Position numbers and translations under genes: made by a program. 64,000 bases of DNA. Origin: Burkholderia sp. Bp9142 (GTDB lineage: Bacteria; Pseudomonadota; Gammaproteobacteria; Burkholderiales; Burkholderiaceae). How positions within the stretch are numbered: the first letter of the stretch is position 1; the number at the start of each line of letters is the position of its first letter. The notes beneath the pieces were generated by a model, which saw only the letters and a list, made by a program, of their open reading frames with translations, had not been told where the DNA came from and did no database searches. Of the stretch, positions 24,411 through 33,189 are shown piece after piece. Location: contig NZ_QTPP01000034.1 of assembly GCF_003853415.1 (NCBI RefSeq), forward strand, positions 22,442 to 86,441. Reading direction: 5' to 3'.

Positions 24411-25367
24411 ATGACCACACGCAATGAAAACCGTACCGGCCGGGCCGATATCGGCCCCTTCGACGACATGAGCCAGTTTCGCGTCACTTATGACGGTCCC
24501 GCACTCGAATCTTCCGAAATGGACGTGCGCGAACTCGCGCCCGCGCTGCTTGCGATCGGGGATTTGCTGGAGGCATCGACACGGGCACTGTGCGGCGATC
24601 TGGTTCGACCGCAGGTGAACGTGCGCGGCAGCTTCAAGACCGGCAGCTTCGGCATCGACTTCACGCTCGCGACCTCGCTTCTCGGCCGCATGCGCGACAT
24701 CCTGAGCGGCAACGAAAGCACGGCGCTGGCCAACGCGGTCACGATCCTGACCGCGCTCGGCATCGTCGCGCCCAAAGCGAGGACAGGTCTCTTCGCCGTC
24801 CTCAAGTGGCTGCGTGGGCGCGAGATCCAGCGGGTGCAGATGCAGGGCCACACGGCGTTGCTGCACGTGGACGGCGAGCAACTCGAGATCGACCTCGCCG
24901 TCCTCACCCTGCTGCGCGACGTCGGCGTCCGACAGGCAACCGAGCAAGCGCTTGCGCCGCTCGCACGCGAAGGCATCGTGATGTTCGCCACCGGCACCGA
25001 CACGGAGGTGTTCGAGACGGTCACCCGCAACGAGATCGCATGGTTTCACGCGCCCGGGCAAGCCGACGCGCTCATTCTCGACGAACATCGAAGGATGGCG
25101 TTCTCGATCGTGTCGCTCGCGTTCAAGGACGACAACAAGTGGCGGCTGTACGACGGCGCGTCGACGATTCACGCGGCGATCACGGATGCCGGCTTCCTGT
25201 CGCGCGTGAGCAACAGCCGGATCAGTTTCAGCAAGGGTGACGTGCTCGTCTGCAATGTCCGTATGCAGCAGTGGCAAACCCCGGACGGAGCGAAAACCGA
25301 ATACGAAGTCACGGATGTCCTCGAGCATCGCCCGGCCGGGCGGCAGATTCCGTTGCCGGGCCTTTGA
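24411..25367 (+). CDS. Uncharacterised protein, 318 residues
   Basis: I do not recognise the family. ATG 24411 is the first good start after an AT-richer leader; ATG 24468 (MSQFRVTYDG) is an alternative that begins at the first ordered-looking segment. The protein is soluble, with no signal peptide. A small, mildly hydrophobic helix (about residues 105-120, ALANAVTILTALGIVAPKA) is followed by a mixed alpha/beta region. A beta-rich C-terminal part (about 220-300) contains FSIVSLAFKDDNKWRLYDG and WQTPDGAKTEYEVTDV. No catalytic motif is visible. It stands alone between the MerR-ATPase and an acetyltransferase. Orphans of this kind are often associated with mobile or defence loci, but nothing here proves it. 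Confidence 0.75.
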   Translation: MTTRNENRTGRADIGPFDDMSQFRVTYDGPALESSEMDVRELAPALLAIGDLLEASTRALCGDLVRPQVNVRGSFKTGSFGIDFTLATSLLGRMRDILSGNESTALANAVTILTALGIVAPKARTGLFAVLKWLRGREIQRVQMQGHTALLHVDGEQLEIDLAVLTLLRDVGVRQATEQALAPLAREGIVMFATGTDTEVFETVTRNEIAWFHAPGQADALILDEHRRMAFSIVSLAFKDDNKWRLYDGASTIHAAITDAGFLSRVSNSRISFSKGDVLVCNVRMQQWQTPDGAKTEYEVTDVLEHRPAGRQIPLPGL

Positions 25368-25431
25368 CCTGCGTCGTGAATGCTGGAATCATCGGTGTCG
25401 AAGCTCGCCCGCGAGCGCCTCCACATCGATC

Positions 25432-25881
25432 ATGAAACCGGCGATCCGCCTGCGTCCCGCGTCCCCGTCCGACCTGCCCTTTCTGCTGACGCTGCGCCAA
25501 CTCACGATGACCGAGCATCTGCGACGCGTCGGCGCCCCCACCGACGACGAAGCGCACCACCGGCGCATCGCGGCGCACTTCGAAGATGCGATGATCGTCT
25601 GCGAAGGTGCGAACGCCGACGCCCACTCGATCGGCCTGCTGAAGGTGACACGCGCCGCCACTGAATGGCACGTCCACCAGATCCAGATCCACCCGTCGCG
25701 ACAGGGACAAGGCATCGGCGAAGCCGTGCTGCACGAACTGCTGGTCGAAGCCGCACGCGAGCCCGTATCCGTATCGCTCAGCGTGCTGCACGGCAACCCG
25801 GCGCGGCGCCTCTACGAGCGGCTCGGGTTCCGGCTGCTGTCCGAAACGGACAGCAGCGCGAACCTGCTATGGTACGCGTGA
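25432..25881 (+). CDS. GNAT-family N-acetyltransferase
   Basis: 149 residues from ATG 25432. The acetyl-CoA-binding motif A is IQIHPSRQGQGIGEAVL, and the C-terminal motif B is NPARRLYERLGFRLLSE. Full-length single GNAT domain; substrate unknown. The nearest upstream gene ends 64 bases away on the same strand. Confidence 0.85.
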   Translation: MKPAIRLRPASPSDLPFLLTLRQLTMTEHLRRVGAPTDDEAHHRRIAAHFEDAMIVCEGANADAHSIGLLKVTRAATEWHVHQIQIHPSRQGQGIGEAVLHELLVEAAREPVSVSLSVLHGNPARRLYERLGFRLLSETDSSANLLWYA

Positions 25882-25956
25882 CGTAGCGCAGCCCGGCCAA
25901 CCGCTCACGTGGCGCGCCGGATGCCGCCCACGCGGACCCTGGCCGCACACCTCGTG

Positions 25957-25988
25957 AAAAAACACAGGTCCTCCCGCCGGGAGGGCCT
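25957..25988 (-). terminator. Intrinsic terminator of the phosphoesterase gene
   Basis: On the minus strand a 10-bp stem (AGGCCCTCCC / GGGAGGACCT, one mismatch, 3-base loop) is followed after three bases by six T residues. It lies 26 bases past the stop of the gene ending at 26014. The clearest terminator in the window. Confidence 0.85.
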
Positions 25989-26013
25989 GCTTCCACATCG
26001 ACCAATCGAACGA

Positions 26014-28899
26014 TCAGTCGTCGTCGCGGCTCGCCACCTTCTGCGTCACGCCCCTGAGCTTCGGATAAGGCTGCGCCCCCATCATGCCCTTCCACAGCAC
26101 GCGGTTGAACTGATCGGCCGGCACCTCGTCGGCATCGTCGAAGTCGAACTTCGCCGTCACCTTCGCCCAGTACGCCGCGTCATGCTTCGGCGTGACATCC
26201 GGCCCGGCCGCGTATTGCAGCGCGTTCACGCCCGCCCCTTCGGCCAGGCGCAGCCCGGTGCCCTTCAGCGCCGTCGACGCGACGGCCGTGTAGCTCCACG
26301 ACGCCGGGCCGTGCACGTCGAACACGTCGGTCATCGGCCGCTGGTAGGCGGTATTCAGGTTCATGTGCTGCGTGCCGAGCACGTCCTCGATCGTGCGCAG
26401 CGCATTGACCTGGCTGTAGCGCGTCCGGATCACCGCGCCCTGCTTCACGTATGGCCCGACGATGTATGCGGGCCCGCGATGCGAATCCACGTGGTCGGGA
26501 CCATCCTGCACATCGTCCTCGGTCACGACGATCAGCGTGTCGTTCGCATACGGGCTCTTCGCGACGGCCTCGACGAGCCGGCCGACGGCCAGGTCGTTGT
26601 CTGCCTGCTGCGTTTCCGGCGTGTTCACGCCGGCGAACGCCGTGCCGAACGCCCCCATGTGATCGTGGGACAGGCGCACCAGCGACAGCGTCGGCAGGTT
26701 GCCGCTCGCGACATACTGGTCGAACTCGCGTTTCCACTCGTCGAGGCGCCACTGGTCCGGATAGTTCTGGTCGAAGCCGCGGAAATACCCATCCGTCATC
26801 GACGCGAGCCGCGGATCGAGCGCGGCGGCCTGGACGACACCGGCCGCGTGCGGGTCGACGATCGGGTTTGCGGCCGTGCCGATGCTGCCGATGTTGTTCA
26901 CGAGGAAACCGTAGTTGCGGACCGTGCCGCCGCCGGCGAGCACCGCATCGAAGATGTAGCCGCGCTGCCGGCCGAACGGCGCATCGGACGACGCATGGTT
27001 GCCCGTGCCCGGCAGCAGGTTCGCCGCGCCGCCCGGCAGGCCCGCGGCCGCGTTGCTGTAGTTCGTGGTGCCGGCCGGGCCGGCGGCCGCATCGCGCTGC
27101 TGCACCGTTTCCCAGTTGACCGGCACGCTGCGGTTCGTGCCCTCGCTCTCGTACGACAAGCCGCGATTGACCGCCGCGTAGTTGATCTGCTGGGTGATCG
27201 TCTCCGTGTTGGTGACGCGCCCCTGGAGCGCCCACGACCAGCCGTCCATGCTGCCGTCGCCCGGGTTCATGAAGTTGTCGAGCGTCACGAACTGGCTCGC
27301 CAGCCGATGGAAGTTCGGCGTGATGTTCCGGCCGAACTGGGCCAGCCGCGGATCGCCATTGGCGCCGTTGCCGATATCGCCGAGCACCTGGTCGAACGTG
27401 CGGTTTTCCTTGACGACGTAGATCACGTGCTTGATGTGACGGCGCAGGAAGCCCATCACCTCGTTATCCCTGTCGTTGTCTTCCGGACGATAGAAGTTGT
27501 TGCGCGCGGCCTGCTGCGTCAGCGCCGGCAGCTCGTTGGCCGCCGGCACCGGCGCGCTCACGAGCGACGCGCGCTCGAGCTGGAACTGGTATTCGTTCGA
27601 CGCGCGCGACGCGGCGGCCTGTGCCGGGGTCGCGCCGAACAGATGGTCCGGGTTCGGACCGGTCGTACTCTTGCCGTTCACCACGTACATCCACGTGCCG
27701 TCCGCGCTGAACGTCACGTCGTGCGGCTCGAAGGCGGTCGGAATCAATCCGGTGACGCGATACGCGCGATCGCCGACGAGCGGGATGACGGCGATTTCGT
27801 TCGCACCGGCGTTGGTCGCATACAGCGTTCGGCCATCGCGCGACAGCGTGACCGCATACGTCGCCGCACCCGTGTGCGCCGGGCCGTGCGCGAGTACGCC
27901 GGCCGGCGCGCGCGCGTCGATCCGGGTCACGACCGCGTTGGTGTTCGTGTTGATCACCGCGACCTGGTCGGCGTTGTCCTGGGCGACGAACAACATCGAT
28001 TGTGGCGCATCGAGCGTCATGCCGAGCGCGTTGCCGTCCAGCTTGATGCGCTTGACCAGGCGGCCGCGAGACGGCGACGAAACGTCGACCGCGACGATTT
28101 CGCGATCGCGATCCGACGACACGTATGCGATGCCGTTGCCCTTCACGACGACCGCGAACGGGAACGTGCCGCCCGCGTCACCGTTGCGGCCTTCGTTGCC
28201 GGAGAAGAACGGGCGCAGATCGTGCTCGTAGCGCACGTTGTTGGTCGCGGTGTCGATCACGCTGATCGAGTCGTTGTAGTTGTTCGCGACGACGAGCGTC
28301 TTCCCGTCGGCCGACAACGCGAGCCCGGCCGCGTTCGGCTGCACGCGGATGCCGACGCCCTTGCCGCCATGGCCGAGCGCGATCGTCGTCGACAGCGCCC
28401 ACGTGCCGCCGTGCTGCGCATAGACGTAGACCGCGTCGTCGCTGCCGCCGGTCGCATAGAGCCTGCTCCCGTCGTGCGAGAACGCCAGGCCGACGAACGC
28501 GTTGGTCTGCTGAAGCACCTGCCTGAGCACCGGGCGCGTCTTGTTCGCGCCCGCGACGTCGTACAGGAAGATGAATTGCGTCGAGGCCGCGGTGTCCACC
28601 GAACCGTCCGGCTTGTACAACGAGTTCTGGCCGGCGGTGATGATCGCCAGCGTCTTGCCGTCCGGGCTCAATTGCGAGCGCACGGCCTCACCCGCGACGA
28701 AATGCGGATAGGCCGGCAGCCCGGGATTCAGGAACTGCTGGAGCGCGCCACGCACGGCCAGCGGTGTGACGAACTGACCGCTCGGCACGCGGGCGGCATC
28801 GGCGTTGCTGGAACTGTCCGCCTGCACCTGCGACGCAAGCAGCACGGCCGACATGACGGCTCCGAGTCGGAGCGCGCGCTTGACCTGGCTATTTTTCAT
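26014..28899 (-). CDS. Secreted beta-propeller/phosphoesterase fusion protein
   Basis: 961 residues. A Sec signal peptide runs to about residue 26 (AVMSAVLLASQVQA then DSS). Residues about 55-450 form a YncE-like propeller with repeated blade motifs such as SHDGSRLYATGGSDD, SADGKTLVVANNYND and SRDGRTLYATNAGAN. From about 486 a phosphoesterase domain begins (IKHVIYVVKENRTFDQVLGD), the family of acid phosphatases and phospholipase C, with later metal-site segments SHDHMGAFG and VTEDDVQDGPDHVDSHRG. It is exported to periplasm or outside, and likely hydrolyses phosphate or phosphodiester bonds. The ATG at 28899 is fixed by AGGATTCCT just upstream. A strong terminator follows. The order propeller then phosphoesterase is intact, with no frameshift. 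Confidence 0.86.
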   Translation of the reverse strand: MKNSQVKRALRLGAVMSAVLLASQVQADSSSNADAARVPSGQFVTPLAVRGALQQFLNPGLPAYPHFVAGEAVRSQLSPDGKTLAIITAGQNSLYKPDGSVDTAASTQFIFLYDVAGANKTRPVLRQVLQQTNAFVGLAFSHDGSRLYATGGSDDAVYVYAQHGGTWALSTTIALGHGGKGVGIRVQPNAAGLALSADGKTLVVANNYNDSISVIDTATNNVRYEHDLRPFFSGNEGRNGDAGGTFPFAVVVKGNGIAYVSSDRDREIVAVDVSSPSRGRLVKRIKLDGNALGMTLDAPQSMLFVAQDNADQVAVINTNTNAVVTRIDARAPAGVLAHGPAHTGAATYAVTLSRDGRTLYATNAGANEIAVIPLVGDRAYRVTGLIPTAFEPHDVTFSADGTWMYVVNGKSTTGPNPDHLFGATPAQAAASRASNEYQFQLERASLVSAPVPAANELPALTQQAARNNFYRPEDNDRDNEVMGFLRRHIKHVIYVVKENRTFDQVLGDIGNGANGDPRLAQFGRNITPNFHRLASQFVTLDNFMNPGDGSMDGWSWALQGRVTNTETITQQINYAAVNRGLSYESEGTNRSVPVNWETVQQRDAAAGPAGTTNYSNAAAGLPGGAANLLPGTGNHASSDAPFGRQRGYIFDAVLAGGGTVRNYGFLVNNIGSIGTAANPIVDPHAAGVVQAAALDPRLASMTDGYFRGFDQNYPDQWRLDEWKREFDQYVASGNLPTLSLVRLSHDHMGAFGTAFAGVNTPETQQADNDLAVGRLVEAVAKSPYANDTLIVVTEDDVQDGPDHVDSHRGPAYIVGPYVKQGAVIRTRYSQVNALRTIEDVLGTQHMNLNTAYQRPMTDVFDVHGPASWSYTAVASTALKGTGLRLAEGAGVNALQYAAGPDVTPKHDAAYWAKVTAKFDFDDADEVPADQFNRVLWKGMMGAQPYPKLRGVTQKVASRDDD

Positions 28900-29167
28900 A
28901 GGAATCCTCTGTACTTGTGGAGCGATTACCGTTTGACGTGTCCGGCATGATCCTCGCCTCGTCTGCCCGTGTCGCGCGGTGGCGAGGGCCCGTGCCAATC
29001 GATCGAAGGGGTTGCGTCGGCTATCGCCGACGTGCCGGAATTACATCGCCGCCCAGTGTCAAGCGGATGACCGGTTCCATTGCGGGCCGGCTTATTACAC
29101 ATCGTTACAGCGAAGGCGTTTCGATGACAGCCATCGAGGTGTCATCGTTGCACTCGAGGCCCTGCCC

Positions 29168-31102
29168 TCAAGGCGTCCACCGATACACGGTGATGCTGTT
29201 CCCCTTCACGTTGTTCTTCGTCACCACGTATTCGCCGTTCGCGCGGCGGTACGCGCGCACGCTGACCATCGCATCGATCGCGCTGCTGGTGTCCACGGTC
29301 GCCGGGCTCGCATTGACGAGCGTCGTGTCGAGATTGCCGGTGTCGAGGTTGAATGCGTCGATGTTCGGCCACAGCGGCCCGCTGCTGCTGAACCAGTAGC
29401 CGACGAACAGATGGTTGCCGGCCGCGTCGATCGACTTCGCGCCGCTGTGCGGCAGCGTGATCACCGGATTCGGCTTCGTCGTGTTGCCCGCGCTCCAGCC
29501 GTGATACACCTCGATGCGCGTGCCGATCGACGTCCAGTCGGTGCTTCCGACGACGCCCTGCGCGAGCACCATCGTGTCGCTGTCGGCGAGATAGACGATG
29601 CGCGTCAGCGGCTGGATGCTGGCCGGCACCGGCGTCGCCACGCCCGGCCCCCACGACGGCTTGCCGCTCGCGTCGAAGCCGGCCAGCGGATAGTGATAAA
29701 TGGCGCCGGTCTTGTCGAGCCCGGCCCATACGCCGCCCTTGCTGTCGAGGCTGAAACCGGCCGACACGCGCCGGGTCGTGTTGAACGCGGGCCCCGGGAT
29801 CGCCCCGTCCGGGATCGCGACGTAGCCGTTGGCTGCGTTGAAGTGGAAGAAGTAATAGATCGGCGGATTCTGTCCGGCTGCAACGAGGATCCGGTTCGCG
29901 CCGACCGACGTCAGCAGCCCGAAGTGCTCGTCGCGCTGGGTGTCGCTCATATTGATGCGCGGGTCCGACGGATACGTGAACGGATCGACCGTGTTCGCGA
30001 CGAAGGTGCCGCCCGCGGTGCCGCTGTATATGTGCGTGCCGCTGTAGAACAGCGCGCCGTCCGTGACCGGATCCGGTGCGGCGATGCCTTCGAAGTTGAG
30101 CGACTGCAGCGTCCAACGCAGGCTGCCGGCGCTGCTGTACGCGTGAATGTCGGTCGCGCCGTTGCGGCCGAGATCCCAGCTGCCGCCCCACGGGTTGTTG
30201 AGCACGTAGAGGTTGCCAGCCGTATCCTTGCCGATCCCGGCGATGCGCGTGAAACGCTTCGCGCCGACCTGCCCCTTGATGCCCGTCGTCGTGTCGAGAT
30301 AGCCGCCGCGCACGCCGAACGTGCCGGCCAGCGCAGGCCGGCCCGACACGCCATAGCGCTTGATGTTCATCTCGGGGCCTTCGTCGCCGACCATCAGCTG
30401 TCCCGCCGCCGCATCGAAATAGAGCGCCGACGGCTGCGCCCCGGCGGTCAGCCGGATCGTGTTCAGCAGTGCACCGGCCGGGCTGAATTCGACGATCGAG
30501 CCTGCGCTTTTCTGCGCGACCCAGACGTTGCCCGCCGAGTCGACCGCAAGCGCGCCCGGCGCGGACACGTTGATGTCCCGCTGCCAGACGCCGTCGGTCG
30601 TAAACACCCGCACGCGATTGCCGTAGAAATCGCTCGCATAGAGCAGCGAGCCGGCCGTGGCGAGCCCGGTGACGACGTCGATGCGCGGCTGGTTGGTCGC
30701 CGCGGCGACCTGGATGAGCTTGTCGCGCAAGCGCGTCGCGCGGTTGTAGCGCCCGACCGCGCCGCTGCCGTAGCCGCTGCCGGGCTGCAGCGCGACGAAC
30801 AGCGACGCCGCGTTGCCCGTGATCGCGCTGCCCTGGAATTCCGCATGCGTGCCGATCGAGCCGACGCTCTTGCCGTTCTGGTAGATCGCGACACCGCCTT
30901 CATACTCGTCCCACATCGACGCCGTGTAGATCACGCCTTCAGGCGCAACCCACATCGACCGCGCGACGTTGCCGACGTGCGCCGCGAGTGTGCCGTAGGT
31001 GTTCGCCAGCCAGTCGGTGGTGTTACCCGCATGTCCAGCCGGCGCAATCGCGGCGATCGCGACAGCGAGCAGCACGGCCTGAATCGGTTTTCTGGCGACC
31101 AT
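29168..31102 (-). CDS. Secreted NHL/SMP-30-like beta-propeller protein
   Basis: 644 residues from ATG 31102 (AGGAG 10 bases upstream); signal peptide ending near AGHA-GNTTD at residue 25. The body is built of propeller blades with sequences such as VDSAGNVWVAQKSAG, KDTAGNLYVLNNPWGG and SLDSKGGVWAGLDKTG, the style of NHL/Vgb/SMP-30 proteins. No transmembrane anchor after the signal. It is likely periplasmic or extracellular and its ligand is unknown. It sits upstream of the phosphoesterase fusion on the same strand with a 268-base gap, so a separate promoter is possible. Both carry signal peptides and propellers, hinting at a shared surface or periplasmic function. Confidence 0.78.
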   Translation of the reverse strand: MVARKPIQAVLLAVAIAAIAPAGHAGNTTDWLANTYGTLAAHVGNVARSMWVAPEGVIYTASMWDEYEGGVAIYQNGKSVGSIGTHAEFQGSAITGNAASLFVALQPGSGYGSGAVGRYNRATRLRDKLIQVAAATNQPRIDVVTGLATAGSLLYASDFYGNRVRVFTTDGVWQRDINVSAPGALAVDSAGNVWVAQKSAGSIVEFSPAGALLNTIRLTAGAQPSALYFDAAAGQLMVGDEGPEMNIKRYGVSGRPALAGTFGVRGGYLDTTTGIKGQVGAKRFTRIAGIGKDTAGNLYVLNNPWGGSWDLGRNGATDIHAYSSAGSLRWTLQSLNFEGIAAPDPVTDGALFYSGTHIYSGTAGGTFVANTVDPFTYPSDPRINMSDTQRDEHFGLLTSVGANRILVAAGQNPPIYYFFHFNAANGYVAIPDGAIPGPAFNTTRRVSAGFSLDSKGGVWAGLDKTGAIYHYPLAGFDASGKPSWGPGVATPVPASIQPLTRIVYLADSDTMVLAQGVVGSTDWTSIGTRIEVYHGWSAGNTTKPNPVITLPHSGAKSIDAAGNHLFVGYWFSSSGPLWPNIDAFNLDTGNLDTTLVNASPATVDTSSAIDAMVSVRAYRRANGEYVVTKNNVKGNSITVYRWTP

Positions 31103-31539
31103 GGCTGATGCTCTCCTGAATGGTGGAATCATTCGCGTGACGGGGCAGCCGGATGACTGGAAATCGGCAATGCGTAAATACTTCCGCTGAATCATCCGGC
31201 GCGGTCGGTATTACATCGCCGGCATTCGATAATCGGCAGCGTCGAGAATAGCTTTATATAAATCGAAAAAAATTGCGAACCGCTGTCGCAGACGGCGCGC
31301 GCGACTGCGCGAGAGTGAATGATCACTTACGCGTTTGCGCTTGATATCGGGGAAAGTCGGGTTTGCGCCTGCGCGAATATCGCCGCGTGTTCAAATGCGG
31401 CGCATTGCAATAACGGAGGGGAATTTCGGCGAATCGGGAAAATCGCCGAATGCGGATAAAGGAATGACCGCTGGCGGGTATCGCGCCGGCCTGAATCCAG
31501 GTCGAATCCAGGCCGGCACACATTACTGCAACAGGGAAA
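31103..31539 (-). other. Intergenic region between propeller gene and symporter gene
   Basis: 437 bases without a convincing gene. The stretch 31245-31290 is AT-rich (runs like TTTATATAAATCGAAAAAAAT), unusual for this genome, and is the likely promoter area for the propeller gene at 31102. A GC hairpin lies near the other end (31485-31517). Confidence 0.5.
31485..31517 (-). terminator. Possible hairpin terminator after the symporter gene
   Basis: Perfect 9-bp arms GCCGGCCTG/CAGGCCGGC with a 15-base loop, 22 bases beyond the symporter stop. No T-run follows on the minus strand, so it would act weakly or only in mRNA protection. Confidence 0.4.
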
Positions 31540-32844
31540 TCACGCGGACGTCGCCGTCTCCCGCACCTCCACCTGCTTGACCTCGCTGCCGCCCGCATCC
31601 GCGTCGTCGCGCGGATCGCCGAGCTGGCCCTCCCACTTCGCGACCACGGCCGCCGCGATCGAGTTGCCGACCGCGTTGGTGGCCGAGCGCCCCATGTCGA
31701 GGAACATGTCGACGCCCATGATCAGCAGCAGGCCGGCTTCCGGCAGATGGAACTGGTTGAGCGTCGCCGCGATCACGACGAGCGATGCGCGCGGCACGCC
31801 CGCCATCCCCTTCGACGTCACCATCAGCATCAGCAGCATCGTGATCTGCGTGCCGAACGGCAGGTCGATCCCGTACACCTGCGAGATGAACAGCACCGCG
31901 AACGTGCAGTACATCATCGAGCCGTCGAGGTTGAACGAATACCCGATCGGCAGCACGAAGCTCGAAATCTTGCGATTCACGCCGAAACGGTCGAGCGCGT
32001 CGAGCAGCTTCGGGTACGCGGCTTCGGAGCTCGCCGTCGCGAACGACAGCAGGAACGGCTCGCGAATCAGGCGGATCAGCGTGAACGCACGCTTGCCGAG
32101 GAACGTCACGCCGGCGAGCGTCAGCACGCCCCACAGCAACGCCAGCGCCAGATAGAAGCTCGCCATGAACTTCGCGAACGTGAGCAGGATGCCGAGCCCT
32201 TCCGTCGTGATCGTCGACGCCAGCGCGGCGAACACCGCGACCGGCGCGAACCACATCACCGCGCCCGTCACCTTCAGCATGACCTGCGCGAGATCGTCGA
32301 TCACGCCGGTCAGGCGCTTGCCGGCGTCGCCGAGCGCCGACAGCGCGGTGCCGAAGAAGATCGAGAACACGACGATCTGCAGGATCTCGTTGTTCGCCAT
32401 CGCCTCGGCGATCGACTTCGGCACCAGGTGGACGACGAAGTCCTTCAGCGTGAACGCGCCCGTCTTCAGGTTGAGCGCCGCATCGGCGGCCGGCAGCGGC
32501 AGGCTGAGATGGCTGCCCGGCTTCAGGATCGTCGCGGTCACGAGGCCGAGCACCAGCGACGTGAACGACGCGATGAAGAACCAGCCGAACGCCTTCACGC
32601 CCACGCGGCCGACCGACCCGCTGTCGCCCATCTGCGCGATGCCGACCGTCAGCGTCGCGAACACCAGCGGCGCGATGATCATCTTGATCAGCCGCAGGAA
32701 CACGTCGGACAGCAGCGACACGTAGCCGGCGACTTCCCTGGCCATTTTCGGGTCGGGAAACGCGCCATGACAGGCGTAGCCCACGGCGATACCCAGCGCC
32801 ATCGCTATGACGATGTACCGGGTGATGTTGTGCTTCTTCTTCAT
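31540..32844 (-). CDS. Dicarboxylate/amino acid:cation symporter (DAACS family)
   Basis: 434 residues from ATG 32844; an upstream TTG is possible but less likely. It has family landmarks: re-entrant loop motif SSEAAYPKLLD with the serine-rich segment before it, the GYSFNLDGS substrate/ion segment, TSKGMAGVPRA and the C-terminal NAVGNSIAAAVVAKW. These fit sodium- or proton-coupled glutamate or C4-dicarboxylate carriers (GltP/DctA type). Inner-membrane, eight helices plus two hairpins. Not in an operon with recognisable sensor genes; regulation is not visible. Confidence 0.88.
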   Translation of the reverse strand: MKKKHNITRYIVIAMALGIAVGYACHGAFPDPKMAREVAGYVSLLSDVFLRLIKMIIAPLVFATLTVGIAQMGDSGSVGRVGVKAFGWFFIASFTSLVLGLVTATILKPGSHLSLPLPAADAALNLKTGAFTLKDFVVHLVPKSIAEAMANNEILQIVVFSIFFGTALSALGDAGKRLTGVIDDLAQVMLKVTGAVMWFAPVAVFAALASTITTEGLGILLTFAKFMASFYLALALLWGVLTLAGVTFLGKRAFTLIRLIREPFLLSFATASSEAAYPKLLDALDRFGVNRKISSFVLPIGYSFNLDGSMMYCTFAVLFISQVYGIDLPFGTQITMLLMLMVTSKGMAGVPRASLVVIAATLNQFHLPEAGLLLIMGVDMFLDMGRSATNAVGNSIAAAVVAKWEGQLGDPRDDADAGGSEVKQVEVRETATSA

Positions 32845-33189
32845 TAGCAATCCAAATTATAGAACGTGTGTTTCCAACGGCAGGTCGATCGCCGGCATCG
32901 AAATGGACACGGAATTCCGCGCGCGCGGCGCACGCCGCTTCGAGTGCCCGAGTTCGTCCGTGGACGTGGCCACGGCGAACAGGGGGGGCATTCTATCGCA
33001 AACGGCGGACCATCTTTCAAATCTGAAAGCAGCGGGCGGGGAAGGTGGCAGGACGGGCTTTCGCCGGGCGGGGGCGCGGGGATCCAGGGGCCCGGTGTGC
33101 CGCGACGCGGGTCCGGTCTTCGGGCACCGTCGTGCCCGCCCGTCAGGTCGGCCTTGCGCGGGACGTGGGCGAACCCGGCAGGCGACCCA
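32845..33189. other. Intergenic region, no gene seen
   Basis: 345 bases between two minus-strand transporter genes. Open frames lack protein character. A run of seven G residues occurs at about 32982-32990. The symporter promoter must lie near 32850-32900, where TCCAAATTATAGAACG is the only AT-rich patch. Confidence 0.45.

Noticed and set aside
25909..28950. Plus-strand open frame of about 1,000 codons opposite the phosphoesterase fusion
   Set aside because: Shadow frame; composition is biased (Arg, His, Val), no ribosome site, and the minus-strand gene has a signal peptide and terminator.
28979..31108. Plus-strand open frame of about 700 codons opposite the NHL-type propeller gene
   Set aside because: Same reason: antisense shadow of a convincing secreted protein gene.
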